The notes beneath the pieces were generated by a model that saw nothing but the letters and a program-made list of their open reading frames with translations, was not told where the DNA came from and did no database searches. Both the position numbers and the translations under genes were made by a program. This document shows, piece by piece, positions 10,901 to 22,559 of a stretch of 64,000 nucleotides of DNA. Positions within the stretch are counted from its first letter, which is position 1. Each line of letters starts with the position of its first letter. Source of the stretch: Dromiciops gliroides (taxonomy: Eukaryota; Chordata; Mammalia; Microbiotheria; Microbiotheriidae); the NCBI RefSeq assembly GCF_019393635.1, contig NC_057866.1:10240223-10304222 (forward strand), read 5' to 3'.

Positions 10901-13900
10901 GGAACTCCCCATCCCAAGAGGGAGGCATAGCTCCAAAAGCCGGGTGAGGGAATGGGGAGAGTTGGGGGATCCTGAGGTGAGGCGAGGAGGGTAGGCAGCC
11001 TGGCCCGGGCAGGGGCGCAGCCTTTCAGAACAGAGAGTTGAGGGGTGGGGGAACCATGGGGGAGGGGAAAGCTCGGTTTCCAGGATTCGATCGGTTTGTG
11101 TGTGTGCTAGACTCCAGATGTCAGGAGTCCCCAGGGCCCTGGCTTCATCAGAATCCCTGCCTCTTGGGCAGCTAGGTGGCGCAGTGGATAGAACACCGGC
11201 CCTGGATTCAGGAGGACCTGAGTTCAAATCCAGCCTCAGACACTTAACACTTACTAGTTGTGTGACCCTGGGCAAGTCACTTAACCCCAATTGCCCAGCC
11301 AAAAAAAAAAAAAAGAATCCCTGCCTCTGTACCCTGCTCTGTGCCTCGGTCTGCTCTCTAGGAAAATGAAAGGGCCTCAGGCCCCTCCCAGCCCCAGCTC
11401 ATGGTCCCTGTGGGGATACCCTGAGGGAGAAGCCCTCTGCACTCCCTGGAGCAGTGAGGGGAGCAGGGGCAGGCCCGAGCCCCTCTGAGCCCCATCTTCT
11501 CCCAGGGAGATCCTCCTTGTGCTGTGGAGCGCCAGACGGCCGTGCGGGTCGTGGCCCCCCATGCCACCTTTCGGCTGCGGTTCCCCATCCCTGACCTGCG
11601 CCCGGAGCGTGACCCCTGGGCGGGCCGGGCTGTGCGGGAGGAGCTTCTCCGCCTTGAGATGACTGACTTGGAGTTCCAGTCAGAGCTGAGCCATGGCCCC
11701 AGCCCTCAGGCCCCCACACGCTTGGAGCTGACCTGCAGTGACCTTCATGGTAGGAACCACAGGGCCTGCCCTGTCCCCTCCCCAAGCCCTGGCCCAGCCT
11801 CAGCACAACGTGACTGGCCCTCCTTCCTTCCCCTGCCCTAATACAGGGACTTACGAGGACAGGGAGAAGCCTGCCGTCCCTTGCCTTCGTGTCTGCAAAG
11901 CCCTGGACCCCCGGGGCCCTGGCCGCAAGTATATCCTGCCCAAGTAAGTTTGGGGTCTCCTCAGCAGATCAGGGGGTGGGGCAGAAGGCCTTGGGTCTGG
12001 GGCACCCGGGCTCCCCTCCCCCAGTGACAGCCCTGCTCCCCGGCAGGGCAGTGGTGACCCTGAACCCCCAGTACAGCAGTTCCCAGTGGGATCTGCTGCT
12101 GGAGAAGGGCGAAGACCTGGAGCTATCATCGGCTGAAAGTCCCTGCGAGCTGCGGGAGCCGGAGCCCTCGCCCTTTTCCTCCAAGAGGACCATGTATGAG
12201 ACTGAAGAGGTGAGGGGCCTTGCCTAGCCCCACTGCTCCCAAAGAGCAGGGATGGCTGAAATCTGGGGGGTGTCCTCCCCGGCCTCCACTTGTCAGTGGG
12301 AAGGTCACAAAGGAGGAGGGGCCAATGCCCTGTGTGTGTCTGGATGCTGAAGGAGGAAAGGCAAACAAAGCATTTTTTATTTGATCCTGGAGGCAAGAAA
12401 GACCTGGGCTTTAGGGAAATCCTTTGGTTACTAAATGGAGGATGGACAGCAGTGGGGAGAGGCTTGAGGCAGGCAGACCCCGGCCTCCCCCAGCCCCAGC
12501 ATCTTCTGAAGTTGTCCAGATATGAGGGAGTGAGAGCCTGCCTCAAGGTGGGAGCTGGGTCAGGGAGAGAAGGGGCAAGAGGGAGAGAGGCTGTCCAGGT
12601 ATTGGCATGGTGAAATCTACCAGAGGGGCTGCAGAGGTGAAATCTACCAGAGGGGCTGCAGTGGTGAAATCTACAAGGGGGCAGGGCACCTTGGCACCAA
12701 CTTGGATTTGACAGCTGAGAGTGAGGAGTCCAGGGTGAATCCCAGGTGGGGGGCGGTGTCTAGGAGGATAACCTTGCTCTCCACAGGAATTGGGAAGGTG
12801 CGGAGGGCGGTTGGGGGAAGGATGTGAGTTTAAGATGTCTCCTGATGTCCAGAGTTGTCTGAAGGGCAGCTGGGGATTTGAGACTGGAGGTCAGCAGAGA
12901 GGCTGGGGTGGGAGAGGCAGATTGGAGACGTCTGATAGAGCTGGTCATTAAGTCCATGGGAGCTGAAGAAATCCCCGAGGGAAGCAGCAGAGAGAGAAGA
13001 GGGCCCAGGATAGAGCCCAGGGGACCCCTGTGGTCAGAGGGCGTGATCTGGAGAAAGGAGGAGAGTGGGGGTGACCCCAAAATCTAGAGAGAAGAGAGGC
13101 TCAGGGAGAGGGATCCCCAGCACCCAAGGCCCCAGACTGAAGACAGGCCATTGGATTTGGCCACTAAGCTTAGGAGCTGCACCAGGGGAGGGTGGGAGAG
13201 GGGGGAATAAGCAGCCATATGGCACCTACTGTGTACAAGGCAGGGTGTTGAGCCTCACAACAACCCCGCAAGGGAGGTGCTGTTATTGTCCCCATTTTAC
13301 AGTTGAGGAAACTGAGGCAGGCAGAGGTGAAGTGCCTTGCTCAGGGTCAGGTCTGGCAGGCAGCAGGATTTGAACTTGGGTCTTTTTGGAACCTGCACTG
13401 TCACCCCCTAGTGGCCAGTTTGCTTGGGATTATAGTATGTAAAAGATTATACTATGTAAAAAGAGGTTCGTTCTATAGATTCTGACAGTTTGTCAGGCAA
13501 GGCCTGGAATGCCAGGACTGAAAGCACACAGAGGAGTATGCCAGTACTGACCAGCAAACACATTTTGGGTAAAGGGAGCTGGACCTGGTGAGCCCAGACC
13601 ATGTGCAGAGGGGTGGCCACGCAGGCTGCTGCTGATCTTTGGGGGATCCTCTGGCCCCGCAGATGGTGATTCCTGGTGATCCCGAGGAGATGGGAGAATT
13701 CCAGAGCCGGACGCTGGCCCTGTCCCGCTGCAGCCTGGAGCTGACCTTGCCCAGTGCCCATGTCTTCCTGCCCAGCAAGGAGGTCTATGAGAGCCTCTAC
13801 AACAGGTAGGCGGGCGCCTGGGGGCCTGGCAGACGAGGGTTGGGAGCCCCTGCTCCTCTCACTCGGCTGCTCTTCCCTCCCACCCACCTCACCCCCCAGG

Positions 13901-16900
13901 ATCAACAATGACTTGCTCATGTGGGAACCGGGAGACCTGCTCCCTGACCTCGTCCCTGCTGCTTCTGTGGCCGCCCCTGGATTCCCCGGGCCTTCTGTCT
14001 TCTGGCAGGATAACTTCAAGATGTGCAAGTCTGCCTTTAAACTGGGTAGGAGGGCACCACTCCCATACCCCTGCCCCAGCCAAGGATGCCGGGAAGGAAG
14101 GGCGGGCTAAGGGCGGCTGGGGCTTAGGGCCTGGCGGGGGGTGGGGGGGAGGTTGGGAGGGGTGGTCTCAGCGTCCCCTCTCCCTCTGCCCAGACTCAGA
14201 CTCTGAAGATGAAGATGCCCACTTTTTCTCAGTGGATGAATCAGGGGTTCCACAGCCCCCCGCACCAGAGCTCCGGAGTGCCCGAGCCCAGAGCACTTTC
14301 TCCACTCTGGTGACGGTGCTGAAGGGACGCATCACTGTCCTCTGTGAGGCCAAGGTGAGCAAGGGAGGCCCAGGGGTGGGGGGGCTCAACCAAACAAGGA
14401 TTTTGTCTTTGCTGGATTGGGTGGGGGCCGGCAGAGACACCTGGCAGGGCCCCATGAGATCACTGGAGGGGGCTGAGACCCAAGGTTGTACAGCTCATAA
14501 GGGTCCCCTGACTTCTCCCTGCCCAGTGGTCTCTTTCTTTTTTTTTTCTTTTTTTAAAATGGAGACAATTGGGGTTAAGTGACTTGCCCAGGGTCACACA
14601 GCTAGTAAGTGTTAAGTGCCTGAGACCAGATTTGAACTCAGGCCTTCCTGAATCCAGGGCTGGTGCTCTATCCACTGCGCCACCTAGCTGCCCCCAGTGG
14701 TCTCTTTCACATTTTGTATGCCCTACAAAGTTAGGGGGGCAGCCATAGGGTGGGCCTCAGCAGAACAGCCGGAGTGTTGGGCCAGGTGGTGTCCTTAAGA
14801 GCCAGTCACAAACCCTGGCACCGCCCCCAGACTTTGCACCTGCTATGGCCGGGAGGAGGCCCAGGGTTCAAGGGGAGGCCATTCCCCAAAGTGGTTCCTC
14901 TGCTCTCCAGGGATGACCCCTGGGGTGATCCCTTGAGTGCTCTCTGGCTCAGACCCAGGGCTCCAGGAGGCTCTCAGCCACATTGGAAATCAGGGGAGCC
15001 TTCATGGAAAAGGGTGAAGAGGGGAAGGAGCTCTCAATGCAGGGCCTTGAAGGCCGGGCCGAGGAGCTGAAGCTTGACCGAGGGCTTGTTTCTGAGCAGA
15101 GGCCGTCAATACTGACAGTGCGGGGCTTCACGCCTCCTACCCGGAGTTCTAGGTCTCTTCAAAGGGCTTTCAAAGGGTTCCCCGCCAGGAAGGATGAGTG
15201 GCTGTATTCAGCCCATTTTCTAGATGAGAAGAGGTGAGTAAGATCATAGGGTTAGGACGCTAGAGGTCATTTTGTAGACTGGAAAACTGAGGTCCAGGGA
15301 GGTTAGACGTTTCACCCAGCCAGCCCTGGGGCCGGCAGCTCATTGGCATGGGCACAGACTGAAGGCCCGAGAATGAGCCAGGCCAGAGGGGCGGGGTGTG
15401 GGATGTCAGCGCTCAGCCGGTCTTGACCCCACGATGACTCGCCACTGTGCTTATGTCTCTTAGGGTGAGGGTGGCAAGAAGCTGGAGGACTCTCACGGCG
15501 AGCTGGTCCTTGATGTGACCCAGGGCACCATCTTCAGTGTCTCCCAGTACCTGGGCCAGCCAGGGCTTGGCTACCTCTGCCTTGAGTCAGAGAAGGCAGC
15601 TCTCTACCACCAGGGTATGGAGCACCCGGGGCCAGGGGAGGAGGGGGAGCCCAGGGGGCCAGGGCACCCTCTCTAAGGCTCTCTCCTCCCCCCCCCCCAG
15701 CTGTGGTAGATGACTACTTACTACCTTCCCGGCTCGAGGTGCCCAGCTTCACCCCCCCTGCTCACCTGGCGCCCACCATTTACCCCTCGGAGGAAGGGGT
15801 GACTGATCGGGGGTCCATGGGCCGCAAGGGCCAAGGCCAGGGGCCCCGCATGCTCTCCACAGCCGTGCGCATTCACCTGGACCCCAAGAAGAATGTCAAG
15901 GTACCAGGGCACCTGGGCAGACAGGCACCTGGGAGGCGCCCCCTCCTCCCCCCTGCTAATGCCCACCACCCACCACCCACCACCACCTGACTGTTCCCCT
16001 CATCCAGGAGTTCCTGGTGACCCTGCGGCTACACGGAGCCACCCTTCGCCACCGCATGGCCCTGCCCAGCCAAAGCTGGCACTGCCAGGTGAGTTGGGGG
16101 GCAGGTGAGGGGGATGCTCTGACCCCTGCTGCCCCCACCCTCCTTACCCCTTTCTCCATCCGTAGCTCCTAGACTTCTTGGACGTTTTAGATGACCCCAT
16201 CCTTGGCTTCCTGCCGCCCACGGTCATCACTGTCCTGCACACACACCTGTTTTCCTGCGCCGTTGACTACAGGTAGCCTGGGGCTCAGGGCCGCCCATGG
16301 GGCGGAGGGGGCAGCAGGACCCGTGACACCCTAGCCGGGCCTCTGGAGTGAGAGGGAGGGGTATGAATCTGTTCCCCAGGATCTCACTGGCAGACTATCA
16401 TCTGCCCCTAGGCCTCTCCACCTTCCCGTGCGTGTCCTCATCACCGCAGAGACCTTCACCCTCTCTAGCAACATCATCATGGACACCTCCACCTTCCTGC
16501 TCAGGTGGGTGCCCCTGCCGCCAGGCCCCCCCAGCTCTCCCTCCCCTTCTGCTTCCCCCTTCCCCTTCTCCCCTCTTCCTGCCTCCCCCCTCTCATGGCC
16601 CTGTGGTCCTCCCTGAATCAGCCCGTGGTCATTTAGGAGCAGGAAAAGGGCAGGCCTGTGATGGCAGGCTTTGCGGGGGAAAGCGGGTAGGCTCTTTGAC
16701 CCAGAAGGGACCTTAGCGTTCCTCAGGAATGAAAGACAAACAGCAGGGGGTCTGAGGTGGGGCCGGGCTCCTTGTCTATGGGAGAGGGCCTGTCTCTGGA
16801 TAGCTCAGGCCAACACAGTGGGCGTCCCCTCAGCACCTGCCTGGTGCCAGGCCCAGGGATCCAAAGCTGCCGGAAACCCCAGCAAAGAGCTTCGGCTCAT

Positions 16901-19900
16901 TCAGGCTGGCCTGGGCACCTGCCCTTCTCCAGTCACCTGCCCAGGCTGGGCGGATTCCACGTCGCCAGGCCCTGGGACGCCCGGTGGGGGGCTCTGGAAT
17001 GGGTGGAAGCCCCCTGGGGTCCTTGTCTGCCCAACCTAGCCTTGGTTGGGGCTCTCACCATGGAAGGTCCCAACAAGGATGGGGGACTCCAGCAAGGCCC
17101 GGTGCCTGGGTTCTCAAGGGCCACATTTGCCCCACTCCGTCCCTCTCTCCCTCCTGGCCAGCCCCAAGCCCTTAGTTAGTAAGGGTTTGCCCAGGGGAGA
17201 TGCTCTCCTGTCTTTGTGTCTCTCCCCAGTGCCTGGTACAGCGGGTACAAAATGAGTGGTCCCGTGTGCCCGGCACACCAGGCCTCATCCTATCCTCCCC
17301 TGCCCTCCTGCAGCTTCCATCCCAAAGGAAAGACAGGCTCCCCCCCAGACTAGACAGACTCATGCCAAGTGAATCCCAGGTGTCGGGGGAGCTGGTCAGG
17401 AGGGTCATGGGGGGGGAAGGAGAGCACAGCCAAGGCAAAGGTCTGGAGTCAGGAGATGTTGGGAGTGTCTGCAGGGAGACAGGTCAGGCCAGGCAGGGCT
17501 GAAGAAGGCTGAGGGGCCCTGGAGGCCGGGCTGGCCCGCACTTTCCTTCTAGCCTTTCCTCTCACTTGGCCCTGTTCTCCCCACCAGGTTCATCCTCGAT
17601 GACTCTGCCATCTACCTGTCTGACAGGTGTGGGAGTGAGCCCCTTGATCTGCGCAGAGGTGAGAGGTTGGAGAGAGGGGAGGGAAAGCGAGGACAGTCCT
17701 GGCTAGCAGAGACCCCCACCCCCTCCCCTGGGACTCCTCTCTCCACTCCCCCAAGTGGGGGGGCCCCCCCCAAACCTCCAAGGCCACAGTGACCTTTCCT
17801 TTAGGCCTGCCGCCCGGGGATGCACAGTGCACAGGGTCGATGCAAGGCTGTGTACACCATTGGTGTTTAATGTCTGCTGAATGAACAACGTGGCTCCCCT
17901 GACCAGAGCGCCCAGAGCCAAGGGTGGCGGCTGGCCTGCTGAGCCCCTCCCTCAATTTCCCCTGCAGATTATGTCTGTGTCCTGGATGTAGATCTGCTGG
18001 AACTTGTGATCAAGACGTGGAAAGGCAGTACTGAGGGCAAACTGGTGAGCAGCAGTGTGCGGCGCTTGGCACAGACTCCCTGGGGAGAGTCTGGGGCCCC
18101 CATCTGAGAAGGAAGTCTCATTCCTGGGGCCAAGTGGCCACTAGAGAGGCCAATGTGGGGCAGGTGAGGGCACCTCAGAGCTGTGCCTGAGCTAATGAGG
18201 TTCCCTTCTCCCAACAACACTCTGTCCCCCATAGGGAGAGATAAGGTCAGAGGCTGAGCTCAGGAGACCCCAAGGCTAGGGAACAAGGGAACCAGCCATT
18301 CTCTCTGGAGGACCCCAGGCCTTGAAGAGGAGAGACAAGGTCCCAGCAGCCCCCAAGACTCAATCTGTCTGCTTAGGGGTCATCCAGTGTGGCCTCTGGT
18401 TTTACAGATGAGAAAACAGGCTTAGAGAGGGAAAGGAACCGTCCAGGGTCACAGAGCAAGCAAGTGGCAGACAGTGGCTGCCCCACTCTGCCCAAGCTGC
18501 TGGGCGCCCCACCACCACCCTCTTCCCTGCAGAGCCAGCCCCTCTTTGAGCTCCGCTGCTCCAACAATGTGGTCCACCTGCACAGCTGTGCCGACTCCTG
18601 TGCCCTGTTGGCCAACCTGCTCCAGTACGTGGTGGGCTCTGGGGACCTGCACCCCCCGGCCCGGCCCCCCAGCCCCACTGAGATTGCCGGCCAGAAGGTT
18701 CAGGTGAGGCAAGGCCCGGCTGACAGGGCTGAGCATCCACCTTGGGATTGTAGCAGGCATCTGCTCTGGTGATGCTGGCAGGGGAGGGAGCCTGGGTGCC
18801 CGGCCCAGGCTGGGGCTGCTCTCATCTCGGACTCCGCTGATGCCCAGGGGAGTGAAGGGCTGGAGGGGGGGGGTCAGCTGGTTCAGGGCCCCCACAGTCA
18901 TCGGGGAGTGGGTCTTAGCTTCATGGTGCTTGAGGTTCTTGAGAGGCCTCAGTGACCGTGGGGCCCAGAGCCCCCCTACTTGGTGGAGCCCATGGGGAGT
19001 GCTTTACCCTCCAGTGGGGCTTGCCAGATCTTCCTCGTTGCTCATCCCTCCACGCCCCCCCCCCCCCCCCAGCTCTCCGAGAGCCCGGCCTCCCTGCCTG
19101 CCTGCCCCCCAGCTGAGACTGCCCTTATTAATCAGCGGGACCTGACGGATGCCCTCATAGATACAGAGCGGAGCCTGCGGGATCTGGCCCTGCCCCCAGG
19201 TATGTGTTGGAAGAGGCGACTGGTGGCACTCAGGGTGAGGAGGGCTGGGTGGGCGGCTCTTCTGCCCATTTCCCACCCACTGCCTTTCTCTCCCCACAGG
19301 CGGTGGGCCCTTGCGGCAGGCCTCTCCCGTGTCTGTTTACCTGTTCCCAGGTGAGCGGGGTGGGGCCCAGCCCCCTCTGCCCCCTGATGGGCCCCCCGAA
19401 AGCAGCCTTGGAGCCAAAGAGGAGGAGGGAGAAGAAGAGGAGGAAGATGAGGAGGATGGGGATGGGGACGCCCTGGACAGTGATGAATTCTGCATCCTAG
19501 ATGCCCCCGGCCTTGGCATCCCTGTGCGTGCCTGGGAGGAAGCAGGGCCATGGAGGGGGGACTCGGGGCTACCCCAAGCTTGAATGAGGAGGACCCTGAT
19601 TGTTGCTTTGTCCCTGGGCACTGTGTCGCTCCCCCATTCCATCCTACCTCTCTCTCCCTAGCCCCGGGACGGGGAGCCGGTAGTGACGAAGCTCCAGCCT
19701 GGCCCCATCACAGTCCGGGACGGTCACTTCTCTCGACCCCTGGGCAGCACGGACCTGCTGCGAGCCCCTGCCCACTTCCCCGTGCCCACCAGCCGTCTGG
19801 TGCTGCGAGAAGTCTCCCTCATCTGGCACCTCTATGGGGGCCGTGATTTTGGGCCCCACCCCAGCCACAGGTGAGGGCTGCAGCTCCAGTCTCTTCTGCT

Positions 19901-22517
19901 TGAGGGCGAGGGGGGGTACCTTCTGCTAAGGACCCCAGCAAGGCTGACCCAGCCCTGTGAGGCGGGAGTCTCTCAGCTGCTTGGGGGGTCAGGGGGTCAG
20001 GGCCAGGATTGGAAGCCAGGTCTACTGAGTCTGGGGCAGCTCCCAAGGCCCAGCAGGGCATCCGAGCAGGCAGAGTAGTGGGTGGTACCCACTGAGCTTT
20101 CCAGCCTGTCAACCATGACTGGCCTCCAGCCAGGCTGATCCACTCTCTGCCTGCTACCCTGAGCACACTCCCCCGCCCCGTGTCTTCACACAACGTCCCC
20201 ATCCTTGGAGCCCTTTGTCTCTGTCCCCTCCCCCCTCTCTTTCCCTCATCTTCTCCCTCATTCTTTTCTTCCTCCCTCTCTCCTGCCGGGTATGGCCTCG
20301 TGCCTGGCCCAGAGGACCCTCTGGGGCTCCCTGTCTCATGGGTGACCCCAGAGAAGTCACTCAGCCTTAGTGATGTCACAGGGGGCTCATGAGAGGTCGC
20401 TGGCTTGGGGGCCCGCCTTAGCGCTATCTGCCCCTCCCACCTGCTGCTTTTTTAGACTCCGCTTCAGTGTTGGGCACTGTGTTAGCTGGCTGTGGGCCCC
20501 CGGCTGAGCTTCGTGAAGGCAGGGGCCCTCAGTATCCAGCCTGCACACAGTGGGTGCTTAATAAACGATGAATAACACCCCCTCCTTTCCTCCCTGGCAG
20601 GACAAAATCCGGCCTCTCGGGGCCCCGGGGCTCCCCGTCACGTTGCTCTGGCCCCAGTAGGCCCCAGAACTCCTGGCGCACCCAGGGCGGGAGTGGCCGG
20701 CAGCACCATGTCCTCATGGAGATTCAACTCAGCAAGGTAAGGGCCAAGGGGCCAGGGTCTGGGGCTGAGAGGCCTCTTCACAAAGAGGGAAACTGAGGTG
20801 CTGAGGACCTTAGAGGCAAGTATATTCAACCCTCTCTTTTTTTCTTTGCGGGGCAATGAGGGTTAAGTGGCTTGCCCAGGGTCACACAGCTGGTAAGTGT
20901 CCAGTGTCTGACGCCAGATTTGAACTCGGGTCCTCCTGAATCCAGGGCCGGTGCTCTACCCACTGCGCCCCTGAGCTGCCCCCACTCCCCTCATTTTACA
21001 GTAATAAGGACTCGAGCTGAGCGTCTCCTCAGACTTTAAATCCACAGTAAAAAGCCGTCCCGTGTACCTGATGGGCAGGGGCAAAGACCCGGCCCATGCC
21101 ACGTCAGAGAAGATTGGAAGCTCCTTAAGGGCAGGCACTGTGGTCTGCCCCTTTCTGCATCCCCAGAACTCAGCATGATGCCTGGCACGCAGTCAGTCAG
21201 TGCTTAGAAAGCGTCAAGTGATTGATGTGTCTGTGCCGCGTCCCTGTCCCCCCAGGTGAGCTTCCAGCACGAGACTTACCCTACAGAGAGGGCGTCGGCC
21301 CCAGGGGCCGAGCTGGGGGAGCAGCCCCTGGCTCGCCAGGTGTTCATCGTCCAGGAGCTGGAGATCCGAGACAGGCTCGCCTCCTCCCAGATCAACAAGT
21401 TCCTCTACCTGTACACAAGCGAGAAGATGCCCCGGCGGGCTCACTCCAACATGGTATGTGACAATGAACCTGCTTGGCCCCCAGGCCACAGACTTCTTCT
21501 GGTTCTCAAGGATCAGTGGATTGTTGTTTAGGTCTGGAAGGGGCTTCAGTGGTTATTGATTCAAGTCCAACCCCCTGTTTGTAAACAGGGAAACTGAGAC
21601 CCGGAGAGGGCAGGGAAGTGACTTGCCCAGGGTCACTGAGCTAAGTAAGATTTACATCTTCAACTTGACTGTTTCCTTCCTGTCTCACCTTGGGCCAGTT
21701 CTCACCTCTCTAAAATAAGGAGAGGAATGTTGTGGACTGAGACCCTCAAAGGGGAAGTGACTGAGCCAAGGAGGAAGCTGCGGATTAAGTCCTCTTCGAG
21801 TTCTAGAGCTAAGGCTCTCACACTTGACCACAGATTTCTTCCTGGCCAGGGGGTAAAGTAATGGGGTGGTTAGAACCCCCAAGCGGAGCTCCTAGGGGTC
21901 AGGAACCCAAGCCGAGGGCCAGGAGGGCAGAGGCATCTGGGGTGGGGTGGCAGGATGCCTGCAGGAGGCTGTGTCGATGGGAGCGATGGGTCCAATTTGC
22001 AGAGGCTAGAGGGGCTCAGGGGGTCCAGGGTAGTGACTCCTTTTCTGTGACCCCACCCCAGCTCACTATCAAAGCCCTCCATGTGGCCCCTGAGGCCGGC
22101 CTGGGAGGCCCCGAGTGTTGTCTCCGAGTTTCCCTCATGCCGTTGCGGCTCAACATTGACCAGGTGAGATTGGCTGGGGCCCGCCCTTCCTCGCCTGTCT
22201 TCTCCCTCAGAGAGAGGGAGAGAGAGAGAGAGAGAAGGGAGAGAGAGGGAGAGAGAGAGAGAGAGAGGGAGGGAGGGAGAGGGAGGGAGAGGGAGGGAGG
22301 GAAGGGGGGGAGAGAGAGAGAGGGAGGGAGGGAGAGGGAGGGGGAGAGAGAGAGAGGGAGGGAGGGAGGGAGAGGGAGGGAGGGAAGGGGGGGAGAGAGA
22401 GAGAGGGAGGGAGGGAGAGGGAGAGAGAGAGAGAGAGAGAGAGGGAGGGAGAGAGAGAGAGAGAGAGGGAGTGAGTGAGAGGGAGGGAGAGGGAGGGAGA
22501 GGGAGGGAGGGAAGGGG

Positions 22518-22559
<42 letters not shown>

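Larger units (their letters stand above)
4607..12209 (+). other. ATG2A: ATG2A exon map, coding exons 1-16
   Basis: Exon bounds set by GT-AG sites, reading phase and remembered similarity to human ATG2A: 1: 4607-4777; 2: 7275-7437; 3: 7587-7739; 4: 7884-7986; 5: 8184-8322; 6: 8468-8566; 7: 8941-9037; 8: 9137-9283; 9: 9369-9533; 10: 9831-10074; 11: 10163-10313; 12: 10505-10597; 13: 10718-10873; 14: 11506-11749; 15: 11847-11943; 16: 12047-12209. These encode the chorein N-terminus (VEVAVPWAAL-type segment in exon 2) and the first part of the hydrophobic groove. Intron 1 (2.5 kb) is the longest in the gene. Confidence 0.93.

Noticed and set aside
11165-11313. tRNA-like A/B box sequences in the many SINEs
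   Set aside because: Heads of tRNA-derived SINEs with A-tails and target duplications, not tRNA genes.
19340-19351. Donor-like CAG/GTGAGC inside ATG2A exon 29
   Set aside because: Splicing here would remove the conserved LIR and break the match to the human protein; the frame stays open to 19523.
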